DNA of 64,000 bases from JADLGL01 sp963732865 (GTDB lineage Bacteria > Pseudomonadota > Alphaproteobacteria > Rhizobiales > Kaistiaceae), in NCBI GenBank assembly GCA_963732865.1, contig CAVTBC010000004.1, positions 744,001 through 808,000 on the forward strand, given 5' to 3'. Made by a program: the position numbers and the translations under genes. The notes beneath the pieces were generated by a model. The model saw nothing but the letters and a program-made list of their open reading frames with translations, was not told the DNA's origin and made no database searches. The stretch's first letter is position 1. Each line of letters begins with the position of its first letter. Of the stretch, positions 1-9,607 are shown piece by piece.

Positions 1-763
1 CGCGGGTCGGCTGGCCGGTATCGTCGGCACCGTCGCCATACAGGGCAACCACCTCATTGCCGCGCGTCTGGTAGGCGGCGAGGGCTTCGTTGTAGCCGGG
101 CAGGGGAACCCCATCGTCCGGGATGTAGAGGCTGTGGCCGTCCGGGAAGACTTGGGCCAGCTGGGTGCGTGTCAGGCGCGGCCAATTGCGGACCGAGCCG
201 ACATCGACATGGATGAACGGCCAGCCCGACGTCGGATAGAAGCCGACGCCGCCGACCTGCATGCGCAGGGCGATGTTGCGCAGCGTCGTCAGGTCGACGC
301 CGGGAATCTGGATGTCCATCGCCTTGCCGAGCATGTGCTGGCTGTGTTCGGCGACGCCGGCCGTCGTCTCGCGCAACATCTCGTTGGTGTCGGGCGATCG
401 GTAGCCGGAGATAATGTTGATCGGCTGATTCGAGCCGGTCTGCTGGTAGATTTCCCAGACCAGATCGATCAGGCGCGGGTCCATGGTGGTGGTGCGGTCC
501 AGCCGCCAGTCGCGCAGAACGTAGTTCAGTTGCTGCATCGCCGCAGGGATGTACCGGCCGTCCCGCTTATAAGTGACGGTGGTGTCCTCGCCGGTATGCA
601 TGTTGTGGAAGCTGAGCGTGCGCTCGGAAGAGGCCGAGGCGAACTGAACGAGGGTGGTCGAAAACAGGACGGAAACAACGGCCAATAGCAGACGCAGCCG
701 CTTGAGCGGCGCTCGCGGCACGGCGTTTCCCTGCTTGTCCCGACGCCACGCTGACAAATTCAC
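1..763 (-). CDS. DUF882 / YcbK-type M15 family peptidase-like exported protein (C-terminus cut by window edge)
   Basis: Reads on the minus strand from a GTG at 763 (MNLSAW), preceded by AGGA, and runs off the window start. About 254 residues are visible. Residues 20-44 form a signal-anchor rich in Leu and Val. The body carries the M15 zinc-peptidase signature S-x-H-M-x-G-x-A-x-D (His143, Asp150) and a second HVDVG motif (His185, Asp187), the two metal-binding sites of the VanY/YcbK fold. Such proteins are thought to trim peptidoglycan peptides in the periplasm. It lies downstream of an L,D-transpeptidase on the same strand, which fits a cell-wall remodelling role. A second in-frame GTG at 721 is a possible alternative start. 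The C-terminal extension beyond the catalytic core is only partly visible. Confidence 0.85.
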   Translation of the reverse strand, partial: MNLSAWRRDKQGNAVPRAPLKRLRLLLAVVSVLFSTTLVQFASASSERTLSFHNMHTGEDTTVTYKRDGRYIPAAMQQLNYVLRDWRLDRTTTMDPRLIDLVWEIYQQTGSNQPINIISGYRSPDTNEMLRETTAGVAEHSQHMLGKAMDIQIPGVDLTTLRNIALRMQVGGVGFYPTSGWPFIHVDVGSVRNWPRLTRTQLAQVFPDGHSLYIPDDGVPLPGYNEALAAYQTRGNEVVALYGDGADDTGQPTR

Positions 764-919
764 CCGCCGTCCTGCCGATCCCCGGCATCCCCCACGGCCC
801 CCAGTGTGGATCCCTATAGTTAACCAAAGGTTCGTCGAAGGCCCGCCCCCCGGCGAGGCCCCAGTCCGCATGCACCGGCCCAAGACAGCCGAAAACAGAT
901 CAGAATTCAAGGACTAAGA

Positions 920-970
920 TCGTTTGGTGCAGACAAACGAACACCTTCGACGCGCCAGCGATGCGCGTCG
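920..970. other. Two adjacent stem-loops between L,D-transpeptidase and DUF882 genes
   Basis: Two perfect inverted repeats lie in the 237-bp gap: TCGTTTG/CAAACGA (920-940, 7-bp arms) and CGACGCGC/GCGCGTCG (948-970, 8-bp arms, 7-nt loop). Neither is followed by a U-tract on the minus strand. They could attenuate transcription, stabilise the 3' end of the transpeptidase mRNA, or act as operators for the DUF882 gene. Confidence 0.45.
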
Positions 971-1000
971 ATATCGTCATTTTACGAGGCGGTGGCGGAT

Positions 1001-2680
1001 CTAGTTGGCGGCGACGAGCGTGTTGTCGAGGCCAAGGCGTTCGCGAACGATGGCGCTGTAGCCGTAGATATCGTTCTTGAACTGGACCGTTCCCGTGTCG
1101 TCGACCACCGCCGTGAAGTAGGTGATGTTGATCGGGATATGCTGATCGAGATTGACTAGGCGCTCCTGGTCACCAAACAGGGCCTGCAGCTGGGCGACAC
1201 CCAAATTCGGGTCGCGCGACAAAAGGGCCTCGGCGAAATCCATCGGGTTCTGGACGCGGACGCAGCCATGCGAATAGGCCCGGACGTCATACTGGAACAG
1301 GCTCCTCGACGGCGTGTCGTGCAGATAGACCGCGTGGCTGTTCGGGAAGAGGAACTTGATCTGGCCGAGCGCGTTGCCGGGGCCTGGACGCTGCCGCATC
1401 GAGACCTGGCTGGCGTTCACCTGACCCCATGCGACCTGCGTCGGATCCACGAGATGCGCCGCGCCATTGTAGTATAGGAACACGTCGAAGCCGGCGCGAT
1501 TGAAATAGCCGGGATCGCTGCGCAGGACGGGCATGTATTCGGCGGCGATGATCGATGAAGGCACATACCAATAGGGATTGACGGCGATCGTCTCGATCTC
1601 GTCCGAGAAGACGGGCGTGCGGTGGGTCGTCTGGCCGACCACGACCCGCGTTTCATGGAACACTTCGCCGTCGGCGACGATGCGCACCATGAATTCTGGA
1701 ATGTTGACCATCACATAATAGTCGCCAAGGTCGCGCGGCATCCACCGCCAGCGTTCCATGTTGGCGATGATCTCGGCGACCGGGTCGACATTGGGGCCGT
1801 TAAGGGCGCCGATCGTGTTCGGGCCGACAATGCCATCGGCAACAAGGCCGGCATTGCCCTGAAACGCACGCACCGCCGACAGCAGCTGGTCGTCAAAAAT
1901 GTTGGCGCTTTCATCGTCCGGCACGGGCAAGTCGAGACGGGCGCGCAGCAATCCGACACGTGCGTCTTCATCGCCAACGCGGAGCGTCGGGCCGGCGGGG
2001 ACGATAATCCGCGCCTCTGTCGTTTCGGACCGAATGCGCGCCAATTCGGCGCGTAGCGCCAGATAGCCGGCTTGCTGCGGATTGAAGTCGCCGAGCGTGG
2101 TGGCCGGATCGCTGGAGGCGGCGATGGAGTTGAGCGCCGCCACGGTGTCGGGATAGTGCGGGGTAATGTCGATATCTTCACGCCCGGCCGGGCCTATCGT
2201 GCGCGGGTCAAGCCGGCCAGCATAGGCCTCGCGGGCATAGGCCGCGACGGCAACGCTCAGCTGGATATCGGCGGCGGCGATCTCTGCCACTGATGCCGAA
2301 CCGAGATCAGTGCTCGGCGTCTTGTAGGCTGCCGGGTCGAGGCCGTCCGTATCGGCCGCGGCGATGCGCTGGATCACGGCGATGGCGCCGCTGGTCAGGG
2401 CGCTGTCGACGGTCCAGACCGGCTCGTAGCCACGGGCTTCGTAGAACGCGATGACGCCTTCGGCGTCGGTCTGGGTGAGGGGATTGCGACCGGAGAGGTC
2501 CGCAAGCTGGTCGCGAATGGCCAGCGCAACGGGTCCCAGTTCGGCCTGCAGCGTGAGCGAAGCTGCGCCGCCGCGAAGCCCAAACTCCGGGCCGTCGGCA
2601 AAATAGGCGCTCGCCGCGGGAGCATTCACCGCGACGATCAAGCCGCCGCCCAGCACTGCCATCAACGCCCTACGCATCAT
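1001..2680 (-). CDS. L,D-transpeptidase, YcbB/LdtD-like, with peptidoglycan-binding domain
   Basis: 559-residue exported enzyme that would form 3-3 cross-links in peptidoglycan or attach partners to it. Residues 1-25 are a signal peptide ending in ASA. Residues about 235-295 are a PG_binding_1 domain (VRAFQ...VADGIVGPNT). Residues about 320-500 are the YkuD catalytic domain with His454, and the signature YSHGCVRVQNP with His471 and Cys473. The long N-terminal scaffold and an insertion between the VNPYWYVP and SHGC motifs are typical of the large YcbB group. Two tandem ATGs begin the gene, so the start is uncertain by one codon. It sits between a sigma-54 response regulator and a DUF882 peptidase on the same strand, which suggests a cell-wall remodelling locus. 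Confidence 0.92.
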   Translation of the reverse strand: MMRRALMAVLGGGLIVAVNAPAASAYFADGPEFGLRGGAASLTLQAELGPVALAIRDQLADLSGRNPLTQTDAEGVIAFYEARGYEPVWTVDSALTSGAIAVIQRIAAADTDGLDPAAYKTPSTDLGSASVAEIAAADIQLSVAVAAYAREAYAGRLDPRTIGPAGREDIDITPHYPDTVAALNSIAASSDPATTLGDFNPQQAGYLALRAELARIRSETTEARIIVPAGPTLRVGDEDARVGLLRARLDLPVPDDESANIFDDQLLSAVRAFQGNAGLVADGIVGPNTIGALNGPNVDPVAEIIANMERWRWMPRDLGDYYVMVNIPEFMVRIVADGEVFHETRVVVGQTTHRTPVFSDEIETIAVNPYWYVPSSIIAAEYMPVLRSDPGYFNRAGFDVFLYYNGAAHLVDPTQVAWGQVNASQVSMRQRPGPGNALGQIKFLFPNSHAVYLHDTPSRSLFQYDVRAYSHGCVRVQNPMDFAEALLSRDPNLGVAQLQALFGDQERLVNLDQHIPINITYFTAVVDDTGTVQFKNDIYGYSAIVRERLGLDNTLVAAN

Positions 2681-2773
2681 GACGCAAAATTCCTTTCGAT
2701 GCGCACGGCTCTATCATGCGCAACCTGAACAGAAGCCAACTGGCTTTTCCGAGAGATTCCGATCACTTCCTTG

Positions 2774-4228
2774 TCATTCCGCCGCAACATCCGTGCCCGT
2801 CGGGTCGAGCTCGCGAAGCTTCCGATAAAGGGTCGATCTTCCAATCCCGAGGCGCCGCGCCACCAAGGACATGCGGCCGCCATAATGGTCCAGCGCGAGC
2901 TTGATCAGGTCGGTTTCGATGTCGCTCAGCGCTCTGACTTCGCCATCGCGGAAGATCGGAAGCCTCGGCTCACCTTCCTCGATGGGCGCGAATTGTAGCG
3001 CGTGTTCTGCCGTTGAAGCTGTAGCAGCCATGCCACGGTCGCCGAGATGGGCGGCAATCTGCGGAAATTCGGCCGGCGATAGGCTATCGCCGTCGGCGAG
3101 GACTACGGCGCGAAACACGGCATTCTCGAGCTGGCGAATGTTCCCAGGCCATTGAAAGGCCACGAGCAATTCCATCGCAGCCGGATCGACGCTGCGAAGG
3201 CTGGTTTTGCCTTCCTCGGCTGCGAAGCGCGCGGTGAAATGGCGCACCAGCTCCGGAATGTCCTCCCGTCTTTCGCGAAGGGGCGGCACGCGGATCGGAA
3301 ACACGTTGAGGCGATAGTAGAGATCGTCGCGGAAATCGCCGGATTCCACGAGTTTCGCCAGGCTCTGATTGGTCGCAGAAATCAGGCGGAAATCGACTTT
3401 GACCGGACGGCGCGACCCGACGGGGTCAATCTCCCCGTCCTGCAGCGCGCGCAAGAGCTTGACCTGAATCTCGGGCGGCAATTCGCCGACCTCGTCGAGA
3501 AAGAGGGTGCCGCCATGCGCTTCCTGGAATTTGCCGGCGTGGCGTTCGTTGGCGCCGGTAAAGGCGCCCTTCTCGTGGCCGAAGAGGATGCTCTCGACCA
3601 GCTTTTCCGGGATGGCGCCGCAATTGACCGTGATGAAGGGCTTGGCCTTGCGGTCGCTGGTGCCCTGGATGGCGCGGGCGATGAGCTCTTTGCCGACGCC
3701 GGATTCGCCTTCGATGAGGATTGGAATTTGTGACTGCGCGGCCCTCTTGCCGAGGTCGAGGACGCGGTGCATCGCCGGGCTGCGGGTGATGATGTCGCGG
3801 AAGGTGAGCGTGCCGGCGACCCGCTTCTTCATGCGCGTGATCTCGCCTTCCAGCGCGCCAAGCTTGAGGGCGTTGCCGATCGAAATTTGCAGGCGTTCCG
3901 GCGACAATGGCTTGACGATGAAGTCGACAGCGCCCGCACGCATGGCGCCGACGACCGTATCAATGCCGCCATGCGCCGTTTGCACGATGATCGGGAGACT
4001 GCGGCCGGCCTCGCGCAGGCGCTCCAGGACGCCCATGCCATCGAGATCGGGCATCACCAGATCGAGGATCAGCAGGCTGAAGCGGTCCCCGTCCGGCCCG
4101 GTGAGAAGGCGCACGGCCTCCTCGCCGCCGTCGGCGACGGTCGGCGTGTAGCCAAAGCGGATGACCGCCGATTCCAGCAGGCGGCGTTGCACCGGGTCGT
4201 CATCGACGATCAGGATTGCAGTGGGCAT
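2774..4228 (-). CDS. Sigma-54-dependent response regulator (NtrC family)
   Basis: About 484 residues in three domains. Residues 3-120 are a receiver domain with the acidic pocket (DDD at 9-11), the likely phospho-acceptor Asp56 (LILDLVMPD) and a switch Lys in VKPLS. Residues about 145-375 are a sigma-54 AAA+ ATPase with Walker A GESGVGKE, the GAFTGA loop that contacts sigma-54, and Walker B TLFLDEVGELP. The C-terminus is a Fis-type helix-turn-helix (ARRLGIGRSTLYRKL). The ATG at 4228 (MPTAILIVDD) is chosen over an upstream in-frame start because the receiver fold begins there. No sensor kinase is adjacent, so the gene is an orphan here. It lies beside the L,D-transpeptidase and could regulate it, but no sigma-54 promoter was located. 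Confidence 0.93.
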   Translation of the reverse strand: MPTAILIVDDDPVQRRLLESAVIRFGYTPTVADGGEEAVRLLTGPDGDRFSLLILDLVMPDLDGMGVLERLREAGRSLPIIVQTAHGGIDTVVGAMRAGAVDFIVKPLSPERLQISIGNALKLGALEGEITRMKKRVAGTLTFRDIITRSPAMHRVLDLGKRAAQSQIPILIEGESGVGKELIARAIQGTSDRKAKPFITVNCGAIPEKLVESILFGHEKGAFTGANERHAGKFQEAHGGTLFLDEVGELPPEIQVKLLRALQDGEIDPVGSRRPVKVDFRLISATNQSLAKLVESGDFRDDLYYRLNVFPIRVPPLRERREDIPELVRHFTARFAAEEGKTSLRSVDPAAMELLVAFQWPGNIRQLENAVFRAVVLADGDSLSPAEFPQIAAHLGDRGMAATASTAEHALQFAPIEEGEPRLPIFRDGEVRALSDIETDLIKLALDHYGGRMSLVARRLGIGRSTLYRKLRELDPTGTDVAAE

Positions 4229-4501
4229 GGGCTTCTGCCGCGTGAATGGCCGGGCTCCCGCGTCGAGGAACCCCTTTGTTCGTGCCGATGATCCGGGCGC
4301 GAGGGTTAACACCCGCTTTCCACCACCGGCGAAAGCGTCCCAAGATGGAGCAAGAGGTTGTGAGCGGGACGGAAGACACGGCGCTGTTGCCGAGATGCAC
4401 CAGCGCCACGGGGCGCTGACACATTTTGCCGCGACGATGCGTTGAATCGGCCGGTCGAGCCTATATTCTATTCAGACCCATCAGCCTGGAACCCCAGCCA
4501 C

Positions 4502-6352
4502 ATGACCCGTCCTAACTTTGCTGCCGAATCCGCCGCTATGGCTGCGTCCAAGAGCAACGATCTTGGCGCGCTGCCGGAATGGAATCTCGACGATCTCTAT
4601 CCCGGCATGGAATCGCCCGAGTACAAATCGGCCCTCGCCAGGGCGGAGGCGGACGCGGCGGCGTTCGAGGCGCGTTATCGCGGCAAGCTGGCTGAGTTCA
4701 CCCGGCTCGACGACGGCGGCGACAAGCTGGCCGTCGCGGTGAAGGACTATGAGGGCCTCGACGACCTGCTCGGGCGGATCATGTCGTATGCCGGCCTGAT
4801 CCATGCGGCCGACACCAGCGATCCGAAACGGGCGAAGTTCTTCGGCGACGCGCAGGACAAGCTGACAACGGCGTCGACCAAGCTACTCTTCTTCACGCTC
4901 GAGCTGAACAAGATCGAGGATGACGCCCTCGAAGCGGCGATGAATGCCTCGCCGGCGCTCGCTCACTATCGGCCGTGGCTGGAAGACATCCGCCGCGAGA
5001 AGCCTTACCAGCTCGACGACAAGTTGGAGCAGCTCTTTTTCGAGAAGAGCGTCACCGGCAGCGGGTCGCTGACGCGCCTCTTCGACGAGACGCAGGCGAC
5101 GCTTCGCTACAACGTCCTTGGCGAGGAACTGCCGATCGAGGCGACGCTGTCGCTGCTGCAGGATGCCAACGGCGAGAAACGGAAGGCCGCCGCCGAGGCG
5201 ATGGCCGCGACCTTCTCGGAAAATCTGCGCCTGTTCACGCTCATCACCAACGCCCTCGCCAAGGATAAGGAGATCTCCGACCGCTGGCGCGGCTTCAAGG
5301 ACGTTGCCGATTCCCGCCATCTGGCCAATCGCGTCGAGGCCGAGGTGGTGGCCGCGCTCGTCGAAGCCGTCCGCGAGGCTTATCCCCGGCTGTCGCACCG
5401 CTACTACAAGCTGAAGGCGGGCTGGTTCGGCATGGATGCCCTGAACCATTGGGATCGCAATGCGCCGCTGCCCAAGGCGCCGATGCGGACGATCGGCTGG
5501 GACGAGGCGCGGCAAACGGTTCTTTCGGCCTATGGCGATTTCTCACCGAAGATGGCCGAGATTGCCGGCGATTTCTTTGCCAAGCGCTGGATTGACGCGC
5601 CCGTGCGCGCGGGAAAATCACCGGGCGCTTTCGCGCATCCGACGGTGCCGAGCGCCCACCCCTATGTGCTGCTCAACTATCAGGGCAAACCGCGCGACGT
5701 GATGACGCTGGCGCATGAGCTCGGCCATGGCGTGCATCAGGTCCTGGCGGCGCCGCAGGGGGCGCTGATGGCGCCGACGCCGCTGACGCTCGCCGAGACG
5801 GCGAGCGTGTTTGGCGAGATGCTGACCTTCCAGGCGCTGAAGGCCTCGACCACGGAGCCGGCTGCGCGGCGCTCGCTGCTCGCCGCCAAGGTCGAGGACA
5901 TGATCAACACGGTGGTGCGCCAGATCGCGTTCTACACTTTCGAACGGCGCGTTCACGAAGAGCGCCGCCAGGGCGAACTCACCGCCGCACAGCTGGGCGA
6001 TATCTGGCTGGAAATCCAGCGGGAGAGTCTGGGCGATTCAGTACGGCTCGGCGAAGGCTACGAGACCTTCTGGAGCTATATTCCGCACTTCATCCATGCG
6101 CCGTTCTATGTCTATGCCTACGCATTCGGCGATTGCCTGGTGAATTCGCTCTTTGCCGTCTATCAGTCGGCGGAGAAGGGTTTTCAGGACAAGTATCTCG
6201 ACCTTCTGCGCGCCGGCGGTACGAAGCACCATAAGGAGCTTCTGGCGCCGTTCGGCCTCGACGCCAGCGATCCGGCTTTCTGGCTGAAAGGGCTGTCGGT
6301 GATCGCCGAGATGATCGACGAGCTTGAAGCCATGGAAGACGGCGGTCAGTAG
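4502..6352 (+). CDS. pepF: M3 family oligoendopeptidase F
   Basis: About 616-residue cytosolic zinc peptidase of the M3B clan that degrades short peptides. The N-terminus has the usual LPEWNLDDLYP box. The metal site is HELGH (His405, Glu406, His409), followed downstream by the conserved region around FGEML, which supplies the third ligand. Length matches the family. The ATG at 4502 is favoured because it is the first ATG ahead of the conserved box; an ATG at 4538 is an alternative. It is divergent from the response regulator, with a 273-bp gap that shows no gene. Confidence 0.92.
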   Translation: MTRPNFAAESAAMAASKSNDLGALPEWNLDDLYPGMESPEYKSALARAEADAAAFEARYRGKLAEFTRLDDGGDKLAVAVKDYEGLDDLLGRIMSYAGLIHAADTSDPKRAKFFGDAQDKLTTASTKLLFFTLELNKIEDDALEAAMNASPALAHYRPWLEDIRREKPYQLDDKLEQLFFEKSVTGSGSLTRLFDETQATLRYNVLGEELPIEATLSLLQDANGEKRKAAAEAMAATFSENLRLFTLITNALAKDKEISDRWRGFKDVADSRHLANRVEAEVVAALVEAVREAYPRLSHRYYKLKAGWFGMDALNHWDRNAPLPKAPMRTIGWDEARQTVLSAYGDFSPKMAEIAGDFFAKRWIDAPVRAGKSPGAFAHPTVPSAHPYVLLNYQGKPRDVMTLAHELGHGVHQVLAAPQGALMAPTPLTLAETASVFGEMLTFQALKASTTEPAARRSLLAAKVEDMINTVVRQIAFYTFERRVHEERRQGELTAAQLGDIWLEIQRESLGDSVRLGEGYETFWSYIPHFIHAPFYVYAYAFGDCLVNSLFAVYQSAEKGFQDKYLDLLRAGGTKHHKELLAPFGLDASDPAFWLKGLSVIAEMIDELEAMEDGGQ

Positions 6353-6431
6353 TCGAACGCATTGCTCATCGCCTTCGGTTTGGCTATGAGCGTTTTCATC
6401 TCGGTAAACGTGACCTTGTGAGGGACAGGAA

Positions 6432-6593
6432 ATGGCGAGCGGCCCAACGGAAATCTCGACGGCAAGCGCGGCGGATATCGCGGCGGACATGGAGCATCAT
6501 CGCGCGACCTATCGCGGTATGTTCAACTTCGCAAAGTATGTCATCGCCTTCATCATTGTCGTGCTGGCGATCATGTTCTTCGCCCTCAACTGA
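6432..6593 (+). CDS. aa3-type cytochrome c oxidase subunit IV-like small membrane protein
   Basis: 53-residue protein with a soluble N-terminus, the motif MEHHRATYRGMFNF and one C-terminal membrane helix (about 31-51). This matches the bacterial COX4_pro_2 family (Pfam PF07835), a minor subunit of alphaproteobacterial aa3 oxidases. A strong AGGGACAGGAA precedes the ATG. It lies 70 bp ahead of pntAA, a location I recall as common in Hyphomicrobiales, and not with the oxidase core genes. Confidence 0.8.
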   Translation: MASGPTEISTASAADIAADMEHHRATYRGMFNFAKYVIAFIIVVLAIMFFALN

Positions 6594-6663
6594 GCCATCC
6601 GGTTAGGATCGGTCTTGGCGTTGGGCCTTCGATGGCCCGGCGCGAACTATCAGGGATTGCTGC

Positions 6664-7797
6664 ATGAAGATCGCCGTGCCGACGCAAGCGGCCGGGGTGG
6701 AGCGACGCGTCGCGGCGACACCTGAAACCGTCAAGCGTTTCATCGCGTTGGGCGCCGAGGTTGCGGTGCAATCCGGCGCGGGCGATGCATCGCGCTTTCC
6801 CGATGCGCAATATGCGGAAGCCGGCGCGCTTATGGCGAAGACGGCCGCTGAGGCCGTCAAAGGCGCCGATATCGTCCTGACGGTAGGCCGGCCGACACCC
6901 GATCTTGTTACGGGCGCAGCCAAGGGCGCGCTGCTCGTCGGCATATTCGACCCCTATGGTCACAAGGCCGAGATCGAAAAGCTCGCCGAGACCGGTGTCA
7001 GCGCTTTCGCCATGGAACTCATGCCGCGCATCACGCGCGCGCAAAGCATGGATGTGCTTTCCAGTCAGGCGAACCTCTCCGGCTATCAGGCGGTCATCGA
7101 CGCTGCCGCGATTTTTGATCGCGCCCTGCCGATGATGATGACCGCAGCCGGCACGGTCCCGGCGGCACGCGCGTTTGTCATGGGCGCTGGCGTCGCCGGC
7201 CTGCAGGCGATCGCCACCGCGAAGCGCCTGGGCGCGGCCGTCTCCGCGACCGACGTCCGGCCGGCAGCGAAGGAGCAGGTTGAAAGCCTCGGTGGCAAGT
7301 TCATCGCGGTCGTAGATGAAGAGTTCAAGGCCGCGGAAACCGCCGGCGGCTACGCCAAGGAAATGAGCAAGGAATATCAGGCCAAGCAGGCCGAACTGGT
7401 CGCCAGCCACATCGCCAAGCAGGACATCGTCATCACGACCGCGCTCGTTCCCGGCCGGCCGGCGCCGCGCCTGGTCAGCAAGGCGATGCTGGAATCGATG
7501 CGCCCCGGTTCGGTCGTCGTCGACCTTGCCGTGGAACGCGGGGGCAACGTCGAAGGTTCAGTCGCCGGCGAAGTGACGACCGTCGGCAATGCCAGCGTGG
7601 TCGGTTATCTCAACGTGCCGAGCCGGATTGCCGCCACCGCCTCGGCCCTCTATGCCCGCAATCTCTATGCCTTCGTCGAAACGTTGATCGACAAGGATAA
7701 GAAGGCCGTTGCCGTCAATCTCGACGACGACTTGGTCAAAGCCACTTTGCTGACGCGCGACGGCAAGCTGGTGCACAAGATGTTCGCTGACGCCTAG
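6664..7797 (+). CDS. pntAA: NAD(P) transhydrogenase subunit alpha part 1
   Basis: 377-residue soluble domain I of the proton-translocating transhydrogenase, which binds NAD(H) and exchanges hydride with NADP(H). It opens with the alanine dehydrogenase/PNT N-terminal motif (VPTQAAGVERRVAATPETV). A Rossmann segment follows at about 165-200 (AFVMGAGVAGLQAIATAKRL). In this organism the alpha chain is split into two genes, as in many alphaproteobacteria and unlike E. coli. First gene of a pntAA-pntAB-pntB operon. The enzyme uses the proton-motive force to make NADPH. Confidence 0.96.
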   Translation: MKIAVPTQAAGVERRVAATPETVKRFIALGAEVAVQSGAGDASRFPDAQYAEAGALMAKTAAEAVKGADIVLTVGRPTPDLVTGAAKGALLVGIFDPYGHKAEIEKLAETGVSAFAMELMPRITRAQSMDVLSSQANLSGYQAVIDAAAIFDRALPMMMTAAGTVPAARAFVMGAGVAGLQAIATAKRLGAAVSATDVRPAAKEQVESLGGKFIAVVDEEFKAAETAGGYAKEMSKEYQAKQAELVASHIAKQDIVITTALVPGRPAPRLVSKAMLESMRPGSVVVDLAVERGGNVEGSVAGEVTTVGNASVVGYLNVPSRIAATASALYARNLYAFVETLIDKDKKAVAVNLDDDLVKATLLTRDGKLVHKMFADA

Positions 7798-7820
7798 CTC
7801 TCGCGGAAACGGATTGGGAC

Positions 7821-8201
7821 ATGGAAGCAGCCGCCACCATCGTTGATCGGGCAGAGGCCGTCGCCAATGCGGCGGTGGACCCGTTCATCTTCCAGCTGTC
7901 GATTTTCGTGCTCGCCATCTTCGTCGGCTATTACGTCGTCTGGTCCGTGACGCCGGCGCTGCATACGCCGCTGATGAGCGTCACCAACGCCATTTCGAGC
8001 GTGATCGTCGTCGGTGCGCTTCTCGCCGTCGGGACCGAAGTCGCGCCGCTTCTGTCCGGTGAATCCGACACGTCGGGTGTCGCCCGCGTGTTCGGTTCCA
8101 TTGCCCTGGTGATTGTCGCCGTGAACATTTTTGGCGGCTTCCTCGTCACCCAGCGCATGCTCAGCCTGTACAAGAAGAAACCCAAGGCTGGGCAAGGTTG
8201 A
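7821..8201 (+). CDS. pntAB: NAD(P) transhydrogenase subunit alpha part 2 (membrane)
   Basis: 126-residue membrane segment that corresponds to the C-terminal part of the fused E. coli PntA. About three hydrophobic helices are visible, including FIFQLSIFVLAIFVGYYVVW and ALVIVAVNIFGGFLV. It forms part of the proton channel with PntB. It follows pntAA by 23 bp, and its TGA shares one base with the ATG of pntB (TGATG), so the two are translationally coupled. Confidence 0.95.
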   Translation: MEAAATIVDRAEAVANAAVDPFIFQLSIFVLAIFVGYYVVWSVTPALHTPLMSVTNAISSVIVVGALLAVGTEVAPLLSGESDTSGVARVFGSIALVIVAVNIFGGFLVTQRMLSLYKKKPKAGQG

Positions 8202-9592
8202 TGTCGGCTGACCTGACCGCATTTCTCTATCTGATTTCGGGGGCCCTGTTCATCCTGGCCCTGCGCGGTCTGTCGCATCCGGAGACCGCGCGGCGCGGCA
8301 ACTTCCTCGGCATGACCGGCATGGCGATTGCCATCGTCACGACGCTGGTCAATGCGTCGCCGAGCTTCGGCACGCTCATGCTGATCCTCGGCCTCCTCGC
8401 CGTCGGCGGCGTGATCGGCGCGGTGGTGGCGCGGCGGATCGCCATTACGGCGATGCCGCAGCTTATCGCCGCCTTCCACAGCCTGGTCGGCCTTGCAGCC
8501 GTTATGGTGGCGGCAGCGGCGCTCTACGCTCCGGTGGCATTTGGCATTGGCACTTCCGGGCACATCCATAGCGAAAGCCTGATCGAGATGTCGCTTGGCG
8601 TCGCGATCGGCGCCATCACCTTCACCGGCTCGATCATCGCCTTCCTGAAACTCGATGGGCGGATGTCCGGCAAACCGATCCTTCTGCCGGCGCGGCATTG
8701 GATCAATGGCGGACTCGCCATCGTCCTTGTCGGTCTCGTCGTCGCGTTCGTCTCGGCGCAGAGCCCGGTGTTGTTCTGGCTCATCGTCGCCGCGGCTCTG
8801 CTGATCGGGCTCTTGCTGATTGTTCCGATCGGCGGCGCGGACATGCCGGTCGTGGTGTCGATGCTCAATTCCTATTCCGGCTGGGCGGCGGCCGGCATCG
8901 GCTTCACCCTCGGCAATACGGCGCTGATCATCACGGGCGCGCTTGTCGGCTCCTCCGGCGCGATCCTCTCCTACATCATGTGCCGCGGTATGAACCGCTC
9001 TTTCATCTCCGTCATTCTTGGCGGATTTGGAGGCGAGACTGCAGCGGCGGGCGGGGCCGAGGAAAATCGCCCGGTCAAACTCGGCTCGGCCGAGGACGCC
9101 GCCTTCATGCTCAAGAACGCCAATCGCGTCGTGATCGTGCCGGGCTACGGCATGGCCGTCGCCCAGGCGCAGCACGCGCTGCGTGAGATGGCCGACGAGC
9201 TGAAGAACCAGGGCGTCGAGGTGAAATACGCCATTCATCCGGTCGCCGGCCGGATGCCTGGCCACATGAACGTCCTCCTCGCGGAAGCGAACGTTCCCTA
9301 TGACGAGGTGTTCGAGCTCGAGGACATCAATTCCGAATTCGCGCAGACGGACATTGCGTTCGTCATCGGCGCCAACGACGTGACCAATCCGTCGGCCAAG
9401 GACGATCCGACCTCGCCGATCTTCGGCATGCCTGTGCTGGAAGTGTGGAAGGCGGGGACGGTGATGTTCATCAAGCGGTCGCTGTCATCCGGCTATGCCG
9501 GCATCGACAATCCGCTGTTCTATCGCGACAACACGATGATGCTTCTGGGCGACGCCAAGAAGATGGTCGAGGGCATCGTCCGGGCGCTGTAG
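8201..9592 (+). CDS. pntB: NAD(P) transhydrogenase subunit beta
   Basis: 463 residues. The N-terminal half has many membrane helices (proton channel). The C-terminal third is the NADP(H)-binding domain III, with VIVPGYGMAVAQAQHALREM and the conserved HPVAGRMPGHMNVLLAEA. The ATG at 8201 overlaps the pntAB stop by one base; the TTG just upstream is not needed. It is the last gene of the pnt operon and converges on the TPR lipoprotein with only 15 bp between them and no obvious terminator. Confidence 0.96.
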   Translation: MSADLTAFLYLISGALFILALRGLSHPETARRGNFLGMTGMAIAIVTTLVNASPSFGTLMLILGLLAVGGVIGAVVARRIAITAMPQLIAAFHSLVGLAAVMVAAAALYAPVAFGIGTSGHIHSESLIEMSLGVAIGAITFTGSIIAFLKLDGRMSGKPILLPARHWINGGLAIVLVGLVVAFVSAQSPVLFWLIVAAALLIGLLLIVPIGGADMPVVVSMLNSYSGWAAAGIGFTLGNTALIITGALVGSSGAILSYIMCRGMNRSFISVILGGFGGETAAAGGAEENRPVKLGSAEDAAFMLKNANRVVIVPGYGMAVAQAQHALREMADELKNQGVEVKYAIHPVAGRMPGHMNVLLAEANVPYDEVFELEDINSEFAQTDIAFVIGANDVTNPSAKDDPTSPIFGMPVLEVWKAGTVMFIKRSLSSGYAGIDNPLFYRDNTMMLLGDAKKMVEGIVRAL

Positions 9593-9607
9593 CAGCGCGT
9601 GATCGCC

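Noticed and set aside
7931..9265. 444-residue minus-strand open frame over pntAB-pntB
   Set aside because: Shadow of the pnt genes; charged low-complexity sequence without a domain or ribosome site.
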